This document shows positions 1 through 7,422 of a stretch of 41,880 nucleotides of DNA, one piece after another. Every line of letters begins with the position of its first letter. Within the stretch, counting starts at the first letter, position 1. Made by a program: the position numbers and the translations under genes. The notes beneath the pieces were generated by a model. The model was given only the letters and a program-made list of their open reading frames with translations. It was not told where the DNA came from and did not search any database. The stretch comes from JAVBPT01 sp031549455 (GTDB lineage: Bacteria > Bacillota > Clostridia > Lachnospirales > JAKSVV01): positions 1-41,880 of the forward strand of contig JAVBPT010000004.1 of NCBI GenBank assembly GCA_031549455.1. The letters are read 5' to 3'.

Positions 1-1842
1 ATCGGAAAAATCATATGTCTTTCCAAGATTGGTTCCAGACTGCTTGAAGTTGATCTTTGGTTCGACCGCTGGAGGACCAGAAAATTGTACAACCGCAATC
101 TGCTCTCCATAGGTCATTTCTTCATACCCCAAAAAGATACTTGCCGTAAGTAATGTATCAAAAGTAGTGGTGGTAGTTGCCATCACATTTCCTGCAACAT
201 CCTGTCCTCCACTGATCGTAATCGTCGCAGTCCCTGTGCTTCCTCCCACTACTGTATAATCATAATAATACACTGTGTCGGATGTCCTTGTCATCTCAGC
301 TGCTGCAAGTGTTTCCGTTCCGGAGATTGTGATCTTTGGACTTGCATTTCTCACGTTTTCACTAAAGGTAGCAGTCACCCTGATCACCTCGTCTCCTAAG
401 AAACTGGTGCCTGACTCTGAAGTTGAGGTTGTAATCGTTGCGGTTGGTGCTGTTCGGTCCACAATCACTGGTGTGCCACTCGTTAGAGTTGTTACCGGCG
501 TTCCGGCGTTTCCTGCAACGTCACTATAACTAATCGATAGACTGGCCTCTCCTTCTTGGGTGCTTCCGTCTACCGTAATGCTTGCTGTGTAAGTGTTAGA
601 GGGCCCTACTGGCGTCACTTCTGCCGTTTGACCAGCGATTAACACGGTTGGCTTTGTGATGTTTTCACTCGCTGTAATATAGACTATTATGGTTTTATCT
701 AAAATTGCATGAGTAGCGGGTAGATTGTTGGTGGTCATGGTCACTTCGGTTAAGGTCGGTACCGTATTATCCAAATGGTATGGTCCGGCCTTCGCCATTG
801 TCCTATATCCCATATTGTCCCGTGCACTCACCCAGAGATAGTAGGCACCGGTTTTTCCAAACGGAGAAGAAATATACTGATTCCCCGCCGTTATCCCCAC
901 TGTGTCGTCCGTAATATTCTCTTCTGTTAGTACAAACTCGCTATCTGTGGTCCAGAGATAAGTCGCTGTACCCGGTATGATATCTAATCCCGCCAAACTA
1001 TTGTCCAACATTTCCACATATACATCTAGTTCCTTTACCGGTGTGGTCTGGTTCGATGGGGTAAAGAGAATGCTTGGTCCTTCTGTATTTTGATAATCAT
1101 AAGTAAAAGGTTCAATCCCAATCGTTTTTCCATCCAATGTGGTTACCGTTCCCGTAACCACGTTATTCCCTGTCACAAGGTTGTTCGTAAATGGCACATC
1201 CCACTCGACCGTTGGAAGACTTGTATTGGGTATTGGGTCCGGAATCACTTGGTTGGTTAAAACTTCCCCATTCATCTGAATGGTGACTTTTTCTCCCCTT
1301 TTCAGGTTACCAAGCGTAAGCACCGGTTTTATGGCGGTTCCAGTTACGCTATCTCCTGTCACCGCGGTCCCTTCTACCTTTACCACTTTTACTCTTTCCC
1401 TGATCTCCTTTGATACCACCGCTCCAGCCTCATGCCAGGCTGGCGTCGCAGTATTGACTCTGCCGTCCACGGTGATAATGCTTGCTCCATTCAGCTCCAA
1501 TGCATCTCTCTGATGCTTGATCCCGATTGTCTCATCCCCCTCTTGAATTGTATATTCAAAGCGGATCGTTTTTCCACTCACTCCCTTACAGAGGGCTTGC
1601 CTATTCTTATTTAGCCCAAGCTCCAACTTCAGCTTCAACAGGGTATAGTTATCTACCTGTATCACGTCACTAAAAGAAAGGTCAATCTTGACCTTCTCTC
1701 CAGGGAGATAAACTGCACTCGGGTTTGTGAGCTGAAGACCCGTTACCTTTACGAGTTTCTCGCTGCTAGCGCTTGTAGTAATCAATAAAAGAAGTAAGAA
1801 TAGACTCATTAACAGAATCGCTTTGAAAACCTTTTTGAACAT
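1..1842 (-). CDS. Secreted Ig-like-repeat surface protein, 3' end outside window
   Basis: An open reading frame of 614 codons runs off the left edge, so the C-terminus is not seen. The ATG at 1842 has GGAG six bases upstream; an in-frame ATG at 1854 has no ribosome binding site. Residues 1-27 form a Sec signal peptide (MFKKVF, then a Leu-rich core, ending near SASS). Downstream are repeated beta-sandwich modules. One at about residues 255-360 carries the signatures TTPVKELDVYV, YYLWVSARDN and HLDNT. The next ones start with forms of VDRTAPT and contain SYSDVAGNAG, typical of bacterial Ig-like repeats in S-layer and adhesin proteins. The same modules occur in the giant gene at 23716-34215. Inferred role: cell-surface structure or adhesion. 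An SLH anchor would be expected in the missing C-terminus but is not visible. Confidence 0.8.
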   Translation of the reverse strand, partial: MFKKVFKAILLMSLFLLLLLITTSASSEKLVKVTGLQLTNPSAVYLPGEKVKIDLSFSDVIQVDNYTLLKLKLELGLNKNRQALCKGVSGKTIRFEYTIQEGDETIGIKHQRDALELNGASIITVDGRVNTATPAWHEAGAVVSKEIRERVKVVKVEGTAVTGDSVTGTAIKPVLTLGNLKRGEKVTIQMNGEVLTNQVIPDPIPNTSLPTVEWDVPFTNNLVTGNNVVTGTVTTLDGKTIGIEPFTYDYQNTEGPSILFTPSNQTTPVKELDVYVEMLDNSLAGLDIIPGTATYLWTTDSEFVLTEENITDDTVGITAGNQYISSPFGKTGAYYLWVSARDNMGYRTMAKAGPYHLDNTVPTLTEVTMTTNNLPATHAILDKTIIVYITASENITKPTVLIAGQTAEVTPVGPSNTYTASITVDGSTQEGEASLSISYSDVAGNAGTPVTTLTSGTPVIVDRTAPTATITTSTSESGTSFLGDEVIRVTATFSENVRNASPKITISGTETLAAAEMTRTSDTVYYYDYTVVGGSTGTATITISGGQDVAGNVMATTTTTFDTLLTASIFLGYEEMTYGEQIAVVQFSGPPAVEPKINFKQSGTNLGKTYDFSD

Positions 1843-1866
1843 TTTTTTCTCCATACTTTTTAAATA

Positions 1867-1894
1867 AAATTATAATGGTTTTTTTAAAAAAGTA
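1867..1894 (-). promoter_or_regulatory. Sigma-A-type promoter of the left surface protein gene
   Basis: On the minus strand TTTACT and TATAAT are separated by 16 bases, about 20 bases before the ATG at 1842. The -35 box is imperfect and the region is AT-rich, so the call is moderate. Confidence 0.5.
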
Positions 1895-1922
1895 AATACT
1901 TATTTTGTATTTTAGACGTTTT

Positions 1923-1946
1923 AAAAGACCACAACCGTGGTCTTTT
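1923..1946 (-). terminator. Terminator after rplQ
   Basis: An inverted repeat, AAAAGACCAC and GTGGTCTTTT around a four-base loop, lies about 25 bases beyond the rplQ stop. A/T runs on both sides would let it work in both directions. It ends the ribosomal protein transcript before the next minus-strand gene. Confidence 0.8.
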
Positions 1947-1971
1947 TTCTCATTGAAAGCTTTGCTATTTT

Positions 1972-2502
1972 TTATACTAATTCTAGGATAGCCACTTCAG
2001 CAGCATCTCCTTTTCTGAGTCCGGCTTTGATGATTCTGGTGTATCCACCTTTTTGATTTTCATATTTTTTAGCAATCTCAAATGTTTTATCTGCCATATC
2101 GATAATTTGTGTTGTTTTTTTCTTTTTGTTCTTGTCGCCCACTGCCACCACTGGCACAAGATAAGACATGATCTTTCTTCTTGCGCTTAGTCTACCTGGG
2201 TTGTCTTTTTTAATCTTTTTTTCCACTTCATCATATACGGTTACCTTTTTACCGTTTACAACTTCTTTAATTCTATTTCCTTTTGCATCTTTTTTAGGCA
2301 CTTTGGTGGTTACTTTTACTTCTTCAAAATTGTCTTTTTCACGAATCGCAACCGTGATTAAACTTTCAGCAATTCGTCTCACTTCTTCCGCCCTAGCCAC
2401 TGTGGTTGTAATCCTACCATAGTATAGCAGATTGGTTACTTGATTTTTTAAAAGTGCTTTTCTTCCACTACTCGTTTTACCTAATTTTCTGTACATTGCC
2501 AT
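1972..2502 (-). CDS. rplQ: 50S ribosomal protein L17, long-insert form
   Basis: L17 lies at the rim of the polypeptide exit tunnel of the large subunit. The N-terminus (YRKLGKTSSGRKALL) and C-terminus (GGYTRIIKAGLRKGDAAEVAILELV-type ending) match the family. At 176 residues it is clearly longer than the roughly 120 of Bacillus. The extra residues, about 55-100, are a lysine/valine-rich insert containing TTKVPKKDAKG and EVVNGKKVTVYDEVEKK before the conserved GRLSARRK segment. From memory, Lachnospiraceae-type L17 proteins carry a similar insert. It is the last gene of the cluster, 14 bases after rpoA, and is followed by a terminator. Confidence 0.97.
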   Translation of the reverse strand: MAMYRKLGKTSSGRKALLKNQVTNLLYYGRITTTVARAEEVRRIAESLITVAIREKDNFEEVKVTTKVPKKDAKGNRIKEVVNGKKVTVYDEVEKKIKKDNPGRLSARRKIMSYLVPVVAVGDKNKKKKTTQIIDMADKTFEIAKKYENQKGGYTRIIKAGLRKGDAAEVAILELV

Positions 2503-2516
2503 TTCTTACTCCTTTC

Positions 2517-3485
2517 TTAAATGTCGTATTCTTCCATTTTTAATACAAGTTTCAACTCTTTTAATTTATTCTTAACCTCATCTAATGATTTTTTTCCAAG
2601 GTTTCTTACCTTCATCATGTCTTCCTCTGATTTACTAATCAAATCTTGTACGGTGTTGATTCCCGCTCTCTTTAGACAGTTATAGGACCTCACTGAGAAG
2701 TCTAGTTCTTCAATGGTCGTATCCAAAATCTTTTTGGTTTGATCCTCTTCTTTATCAATCATCACTTCTACTTTTTGTACATTTTCAGAAAGATTGATAA
2801 ATAAGGCTAGATGTTCGCTGATGATTTTGGCTGCTAGGCTGATGGCATCATCTGCACTCATCGCTCCATTCGTCCACACTTCCATAATCAGTTTATCATA
2901 GTCAGTCACTTGTTTTACTCTTGTGTTTTCGACAAACATGTTTACACGTCTTACCGGTGTAAAAATGGAGTCAATCGGAATCACGCCGATTGGGTCCATG
3001 TCTGAAACGTTTTTATCTGCAAGGTTGTATCCCCTGCCTGACACAAGACTCACTTCCATCGCAAGCTTTGAATTTTTTGCATCCGTGAGTGTTGCGATAT
3101 GTTGCTTTGGATTTAAGATTTCAATGTCAGAATCCTTTTCAAAGAATTCAGCCGTTACCGCTCCATCTCCTGTCACGTCAAGGTATAGCACCTTGTCGCT
3201 ACTGATCGATTCTGGGTCCGCTTTAATAATTAGTTCTTTTAGATTTAACACAATCTCTGTTACGTCTTCTTTCACACCCGATATGGTGGAAAATTCGTGG
3301 TGCACACCATGTATTTTAACGTTTTTTACCGCTACGCCCGGAAGTGAAGAAAGCAAAACCCTTCTAATTGCATTTCCGAGTGTAGTCGCATATCCCCTTT
3401 CAAGTGGTCCTACAATAAACTTACCATATGATCCGTCTTCCGAAAGTTCTTCAATTGAAATTTCTGGTTTTTCAAATTGGAACAT
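2517..3485 (-). CDS. rpoA: DNA-directed RNA polymerase alpha subunit
   Basis: The alpha subunit dimerises to seed polymerase assembly, and its C-terminal domain contacts UP elements and activators. At 322 residues it is near the usual length. The N-terminal domain shows GPLERGYATTLGNAIRRVLL and later FTPVRRVNMFVENTRV. A linker around residues 225-245 leads to the helix-hairpin-helix C-terminal domain with RSYNCLKRAGINTVQDL and MKVRNLGKKSLDEV. Start ATG at 3485 follows a good GGGAGG site. It sits between rpsD and rplQ as in other alpha operons. Confidence 0.98.
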   Translation of the reverse strand: MFQFEKPEISIEELSEDGSYGKFIVGPLERGYATTLGNAIRRVLLSSLPGVAVKNVKIHGVHHEFSTISGVKEDVTEIVLNLKELIIKADPESISSDKVLYLDVTGDGAVTAEFFEKDSDIEILNPKQHIATLTDAKNSKLAMEVSLVSGRGYNLADKNVSDMDPIGVIPIDSIFTPVRRVNMFVENTRVKQVTDYDKLIMEVWTNGAMSADDAISLAAKIISEHLALFINLSENVQKVEVMIDKEEDQTKKILDTTIEELDFSVRSYNCLKRAGINTVQDLISKSEEDMMKVRNLGKKSLDEVKNKLKELKLVLKMEEYDI

Positions 3486-3521
3486 TAAACTTATCCTCCC
3501 TTACTTAATCTTTAGGGCCTA

Positions 3522-4148
3522 CTATTTAGAATATAACTCAACGATTAATGTTTCTTGTACAGGAACATCAATTTGATCTCTCGCTGGAATATTTAATACT
3601 TTTACATTAAATTTGTCTTTATTGGATTCAAGCCATGCCGGAATAATTCTACTTGCTGTAATATCAGCTAGTTCTTTCATTCTTGGCATGCTGGTAAATT
3701 CTTCACGAATGGAAACCACGTCTCCCGCTTTTACAATATAGGATGGTATATTCACTTTCTTTCCGTTCACAAGAACATGATTGTGTCTTACAATTTGTCT
3801 TGATTCTGTTCTTGAACTAGCAAATCCCGCTCTATATAAAACATTGTCCAATCTCGTTTCAAGTAATTTTAGGAAGTTTTCCCCCACAATGCCGCTTTGT
3901 TTTTCTGCTTTTTCAAAATAGTTTCTAAATTGGCGTTCTAACATTCCATAAAATCTTTTTGCCTTTTGTTTTTCCCGAAGCTGTAATCCGTATTCTGATA
4001 ATTTGGTTCTCTTTTTGCCATGTACCCCTGGTGCCATTGGACGTTTGTCAATTGTACACTTTGCACTAATGCACTTTTCTCCCTTTAAAAATAATTTTAC
4101 GCCTTCTCTTCTGCACATTCTGCATTTCGCTCCTATGTATCTAGCCAT
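3522..4148 (-). CDS. rpsD: 30S ribosomal protein S4, zinc-ribbon form
   Basis: S4 is a primary 16S rRNA binder that nucleates 30S assembly. The conserved MARYIG N-terminus fixes the start at 4148 (208 residues). An in-frame ATG at 4157 would add three residues, and the GGAGG lies 3 bases from one start and 12 from the other, so the start is not settled by spacing. Cys9, Cys12, Cys26 and Cys31 form the zinc-binding ribbon of C+ S4 proteins. The S4 RNA-binding domain is seen around LETRLDNVLYRAGFASSR and VRHNHVLVNGKKV. S4 is the autoregulator of its operon in several bacteria; whether that holds here is unknown. Confidence 0.97.
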   Translation of the reverse strand: MARYIGAKCRMCRREGVKLFLKGEKCISAKCTIDKRPMAPGVHGKKRTKLSEYGLQLREKQKAKRFYGMLERQFRNYFEKAEKQSGIVGENFLKLLETRLDNVLYRAGFASSRTESRQIVRHNHVLVNGKKVNIPSYIVKAGDVVSIREEFTSMPRMKELADITASRIIPAWLESNKDKFNVKVLNIPARDQIDVPVQETLIVELYSK

Positions 4149-4173
4149 CTTATTCATTCACCTCCATTTTCCC

Positions 4174-4569
4174 TTAAATTCTTCTTCTTTTTGGTGGTCT
4201 ACAACCATTGTGTGCCATCGGTGTAACGTCTTTAATTGAAACAATCTCAAGACCCACCGCTTGTAACGCACGAATCGCTGCTTCTCTACCTGTTCCTGGA
4301 CCTTTTACAAGCACATCTACCTTTTTGAGGCCATGCACCATTGCATTCTTTGCTGCCACTTCAGCAGCAAGTTGTGCTGCATAAGGAGTTGATTTTTTGG
4401 ATCCTTTAAATCCATTTTGGCCAGTACTAGACCACGAAATTGCATTTCCTTGTTGGTCTGTAATGGTAACCAACGTATTATTAAATGATGAGTGAATATG
4501 TGCACATCCACTTTCAATATGTTTTTTTACTTTACGTTTTTTTGCTGTCGTTTTACTATTTTCAGCCAC
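4174..4569 (-). CDS. rpsK: 30S ribosomal protein S11
   Basis: S11 forms part of the 30S platform near the mRNA exit and the Shine-Dalgarno helix. The 131 residues include the signatures HIHSSFNNTLVTITD, GPGTGREAAIRAL and the basic C-terminus NGCRPPKRRRI. The start is GTG at 4569 with GGAGG nine bases upstream. It lies 18 bases after rpsM and 25 before rpsD. Confidence 0.98.
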   Translation of the reverse strand: MAENSKTTAKKRKVKKHIESGCAHIHSSFNNTLVTITDQQGNAISWSSTGQNGFKGSKKSTPYAAQLAAEVAAKNAMVHGLKKVDVLVKGPGTGREAAIRALQAVGLEIVSIKDVTPMAHNGCRPPKRRRI

Positions 4570-4587
4570 TCTTTGTTTCCTCCTTTA

Positions 4588-4971
4588 CTACTTCTTATCA
4601 CCTACTGCTTTTTTGTTTGCAATTGTTTTTCTTGGTCCTTTTCTTGTTCTTGCATTGGTTCTGGTTCTTTGCCCCCTTACTGGAAGGCTTCTTCTATGTC
4701 TAATTCCTCTATATGCTCCGATTTCCATTAACCTTTTGATACTAAGGGCTACTTCTTTTCTAAGGTCCCCTTCTACCATTAGGTCTTTTTCAATTAGCTT
4801 TCTAAGTGCGATGACTTCTGCATCTGTCAAGTCTTTAACTCTTGTTCCTGGATTTACTCCTGTTTCTTTTAATAATTTATTTGCTGTTACCCGTCCGATA
4901 CCGTATATATAAGTTAAGCCTATTTCTACACGTTTTTCTCTGGGTAAGTCAACACCTGCTATACGAGCCAC
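4588..4971 (-). CDS. rpsM: 30S ribosomal protein S13
   Basis: S13 sits in the head of the 30S subunit, bridges to the 50S and touches P-site tRNA through its basic tail. The 127 residues begin MARIAGVDLPREKRVEIGL and contain YIYGIGRVTANKLL and YRGIRHRRSLPVRGQRT. The tail is a few residues longer than in Bacillus. The start codon is GTG at 4971 with GGAGG eight bases upstream. A promoter lies just upstream, so rpsM can head its own transcript. Confidence 0.98.
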   Translation of the reverse strand: MARIAGVDLPREKRVEIGLTYIYGIGRVTANKLLKETGVNPGTRVKDLTDAEVIALRKLIEKDLMVEGDLRKEVALSIKRLMEIGAYRGIRHRRSLPVRGQRTRTNARTRKGPRKTIANKKAVGDKK

Positions 4972-5060
4972 TACTCATACCTCCATTCATAATTTTTAAA
5001 TCTATTTAAACAGCCGCTTTCAAAATTTTTGCCTTGCTATTTCATATAGCTTAGCGATTC

Positions 5061-5089
5061 ATTATACACCAAATTTTAACAAAAGTCAA
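5061..5089 (-). promoter_or_regulatory. Internal promoter for rpsM-rpsK-rpsD-rpoA-rplQ
   Basis: On the minus strand TTGACT and TATAAT are separated by 17 bases, in the 120-base gap between rpmJ and rpsM. The transcript would have a leader of about 80 bases containing a short hairpin (GCTAT and ATAGC around five bases). Given the near-consensus boxes this is likely an active sigma-A promoter letting the alpha part of the cluster be expressed separately. Confidence 0.8.
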
Positions 5090-5091
5090 TC

Positions 5092-5205
5092 TTAACCTTG
5101 TCTTTGCTTGTGTTTTGGCGTTTCACAGATAACCATAACTTTACCGTTTCTTTTGATAATCTTACATTTTTCACATATCTTCTTTACGGATGGTCTTACT
5201 TTCAC
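5092..5205 (-). CDS. rpmJ: 50S ribosomal protein L36
   Basis: A 37-residue gene. Sequence MKVRPSVKKICEKCK continues to the end KHKQRQG. Zinc ligands Cys11, Cys14, Cys27 and His32 are all present, so this is the zinc-containing (C+) form. L36 is a late-assembling protein near the base of the L7/L12 stalk region. The start is GTG at 5205, with AAGGAGG and seven bases of spacing, 15 bases after infA. Confidence 0.97.
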   Translation of the reverse strand: MKVRPSVKKICEKCKIIKRNGKVMVICETPKHKQRQG

Positions 5206-5220
5206 CTTTTTGCCTCCTTA

Positions 5221-5439
5221 CTATTTATCACGCCATATGATTCTACCTTTGGATAGATCATAAGGTGACATTTCGATTTTTACTTTGTCGCCAGGTAAAA
5301 TCTTAATGAAGTTCATTCTCAACTTCCCCGAAATATGCGCAAGGATTTGGTGCCCATTTTCAAGTTCCACACGAAACATGGTATTCGGAAGTTTTTCAAT
5401 AATTTTACCCTCAAGTTCTATAATATCATCTTTTGCCAA
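5221..5439 (-). CDS. infA: Translation initiation factor IF-1
   Basis: IF-1 binds the 30S A site during initiation and assists IF-2 and IF-3. The 72 residues form a single S1/OB fold with ELEGKIIEKLPNTMFRVEL, GHQILAHISGKLRMNFI and LPGDKVKIEMSPYDL; the family length is exactly 72. The start codon is TTG at 5439, five bases after GGGGGAG and only two bases after the stop of the KOW gene, which suggests translational coupling. The usual order secY-adk-map-infA-rpmJ is kept. Confidence 0.98.
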   Translation of the reverse strand: MAKDDIIELEGKIIEKLPNTMFRVELENGHQILAHISGKLRMNFIKILPGDKVKIEMSPYDLSKGRIIWRDK

Positions 5440-5441
5440 GG

Positions 5442-5723
5442 TTACTCCCCCTTTGCAGTTTTATTTTTATATAGTTCAATTGCATTTCGGATGTCTGAGT
5501 CTAGCACTTTTTCCTCGAGTACAATCTTTTCTTTGACATCGTCCGCAATATATAAAGTCGGTTGTACATGCTTCTTTTTCTTCTTCTTTGGCTTTTCTAT
5601 CTTCCGTCGTCTTCCATCCGCAATATACAAAAATGTCTCATCTTGACCGAGAATGATATGAAATTCTCCCATATCATGCCCCGCTTTTGGTATCACGATT
5701 TGACCTATACTAAACTCATTCAT
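5442..5723 (-). CDS. KOW-domain RNA-binding protein (L14e-like)
   Basis: A 93-residue protein. The N-terminal half (FSIGQIVIPKAGHDMGEFHII) resembles the KOW fold found in archaeal/eukaryotic L14e-like proteins and in small proteins encoded between map and infA in many Clostridia. A strongly basic stretch, PKKKKKKH around residues 45-52, fits RNA binding. The ATG overlaps the map stop by four bases (ATGA) and the stop lies two bases before infA, so it is tightly coupled. The molecular role is not established; association with ribosomes or translation is an inference from the fold and the location. Confidence 0.85.
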   Translation of the reverse strand: MNEFSIGQIVIPKAGHDMGEFHIILGQDETFLYIADGRRRKIEKPKKKKKKHVQPTLYIADDVKEKIVLEEKVLDSDIRNAIELYKNKTAKGE

Positions 5724-6484
5724 ACTTTCTCCTCACAGGTCAGTATTTTGGGTTCCCCCTCTGTGATTAGGATTGTATTCTCGTAATGGCTACAAAGCTT
5801 TTTATCTGCCATGACAACAGTCCATTTGTCCCCAAGAACCTTTGTCTTGTAGTTTCCCATGCATACCATAGGCTCCACCGCCAAGATCATCCCCGGTTTT
5901 AATCTTGCTGTCTTTTCATTTGTGTCATAGTTATACACTTCCGGGTCTTCATGAATTGAAAATCCAACCCCATGCCCGATATAATCCCTCACCACATTGA
6001 AACCATTTTCTTCTACATACGTCTGTATCGCCCGACCAATGTCTCCCACGAAAAAACCGGGTTTTGCAACCTCAAGTGCACGAAAGAAGCTCTCTTTTGT
6101 AACCTCATTTAGTCTCTCAACCTCTTTTGTAATCTTACCCACGGCAAATGTTCTACTCGCGTCGCTATAGTAATTGTTATACTTCACGACCACATCCACA
6201 CTGACAATGTCCCCATTTTTTAAAATCTTTTTCTCGCTAGGAATCCCATGAATAAGCTCCTCGTTCACCGAGACACAAATATCAGCAGGATAGTTCATAT
6301 AACCTTTGCTCGCCGGTATCCCACCCATGCTATGGATGATGTCGCTTGCAACCGTCTCTATATTTTTGGTGGTCACACCTTCTTTGATATATGTACTTAG
6401 CGTATCAAATACTTTTATAATCACTTCAGAAGCACGAGTCACGGTTTCGATTTCTTTCTCTGTATAAAGCCGAATCGCCATCAT
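5720..6484 (-). CDS. map: Type I methionine aminopeptidase
   Basis: Removes the initiator methionine from new proteins in the cytoplasm, using a dinuclear metal centre. All five metal ligands can be placed: Asp97, Asp108, His171, Glu204 and Glu235, in SVDVVVKYNNYYSDASRT, YIGHGVGFSIHEDPEV, LAVEPMV and HYENTILI. Substrate-binding His79 is in ELIHGIPS. At 254 residues it is a normal length. ATG at 6484 overlaps the adk stop; a second ATG follows directly and either could be used. In the cluster it acts beside ribosome and SecY genes, matching its co-translational role. Confidence 0.97.
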   Translation of the reverse strand: MMAIRLYTEKEIETVTRASEVIIKVFDTLSTYIKEGVTTKNIETVASDIIHSMGGIPASKGYMNYPADICVSVNEELIHGIPSEKKILKNGDIVSVDVVVKYNNYYSDASRTFAVGKITKEVERLNEVTKESFFRALEVAKPGFFVGDIGRAIQTYVEENGFNVVRDYIGHGVGFSIHEDPEVYNYDTNEKTARLKPGMILAVEPMVCMGNYKTKVLGDKWTVVMADKKLCSHYENTILITEGEPKILTCEEKV

Positions 6485-7128
6485 CAGATTCCCAACACTT
6501 TCAGGATTTCATTATGAACATCTTCTACAATGTTGTTACTTACAACGGTTTTTAACAATCCTTTTTCTTTGTAGAAATCGATCAAAGGTGCCGTCAGGTT
6601 TTTATACTCTTCCAGTCTCTTTCCAAAAACCTCCCGTGTATCATCTGCTCGAGTGATCAAATCCGCTCCACATTTATCACACTTTCCATCTACCTTTGGC
6701 ATCAGGTCAGTGATATGATAGGTTTCACCACATAGTGGACAGGCACGTCTACCCGTAATTCGGTTATATAAGAAACTTTCGGCCACTTCAATATCCACCA
6801 CCGCGTCAAGATGAACCCCAAATTTTTCAAGGATCTCATCCAATGCCTTTGCTTGATGAATGGTTCTCGGAAAACCGTCTAGTACAAATCCAGCTTTACA
6901 GTCGTCACGAGACAACCTTTCTTCTGCAATGCCAAGAATCAGTTCGTCCGGTACAAGTAGCCCTTGGTCCATATATTCTTTTGCTTTTAGCCCAAGCTCT
7001 GTCCCATTTGCAATGTTCTCACGAAGAATATTTCCTGTGGATACATGCGGTACATTCAATTTACTTAATAATAGTTTTGTTTGTGTCCCTTTCCCTGATG
7101 CTGGTGCCCCAAGTAATATTACTTTCAT
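6484..7128 (-). CDS. adk: Adenylate kinase, zinc-lid type
   Basis: Catalyses ATP + AMP to 2 ADP. The start is taken as ATG 7128 (AGGAG five bases upstream); an in-frame GTG at 7134 lies too close to the ribosome binding site. The P-loop GAPASGKGT covers residues 7-15, and DGFPRT marks the nucleotide-binding core. The lid holds Cys130, Cys133, Cys150 and Cys153 (CPLCG and CDKCG), the structural zinc form found in Gram-positive bacteria. The 214 residues fit the long-lid class. It lies 18 bases downstream of the 72-residue ORF and overlaps map. Confidence 0.98.
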   Translation of the reverse strand: MKVILLGAPASGKGTQTKLLLSKLNVPHVSTGNILRENIANGTELGLKAKEYMDQGLLVPDELILGIAEERLSRDDCKAGFVLDGFPRTIHQAKALDEILEKFGVHLDAVVDIEVAESFLYNRITGRRACPLCGETYHITDLMPKVDGKCDKCGADLITRADDTREVFGKRLEEYKNLTAPLIDFYKEKGLLKTVVSNNIVEDVHNEILKVLGI

Positions 7129-7146
7129 AAACACTCCTCTACTCTA

Positions 7147-7365
7147 TTACATTTCTCTTTCTAACTCTTCTGGAAACGCTAAAGTTGTCTCAGCTGTTGT
7201 TACTAGGTGTGCTGCAGCATAGTGCCGAAATGAGGCTGAAACCGCCCCTTCATCAAACATCGCTGGTGCTTGTGCAAAAGCTCTTTCACCTGCTTTTACT
7301 TGCATCTCCCATTTTTCATACACTGCCGCTCCTGACAATCCTATTTCATACATTTTTTCGTCCAT
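7147..7365 (-). CDS. Uncharacterised 72-residue protein between secY and adk
   Basis: I do not recognise this protein. The ATG at 7365 has GGAAGG eight bases upstream, the gene lies in the same direction as its neighbours, and the gaps are 57 bases to secY and 18 to adk. The sequence (MDEKMYEIGLSGAAVYEKWE, later HYAAAHLVTTAETTLAF) has no membrane segment and no cysteine, and is predicted by eye to be mostly helical and slightly acidic. The usual order is secY-adk-map with nothing between, so this is an insertion or a lineage-specific gene. It could also be a chance ORF, but its ribosome binding site and tight fit argue for translation. Confidence 0.6.
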   Translation of the reverse strand: MDEKMYEIGLSGAAVYEKWEMQVKAGERAFAQAPAMFDEGAVSASFRHYAAAHLVTTAETTLAFPEELEREM

Positions 7366-7422
7366 CGTTCATACCTTCCTTTTATTAAATATTCCTACCT
7401 TCCAACATCGCATCTTTGGTAC

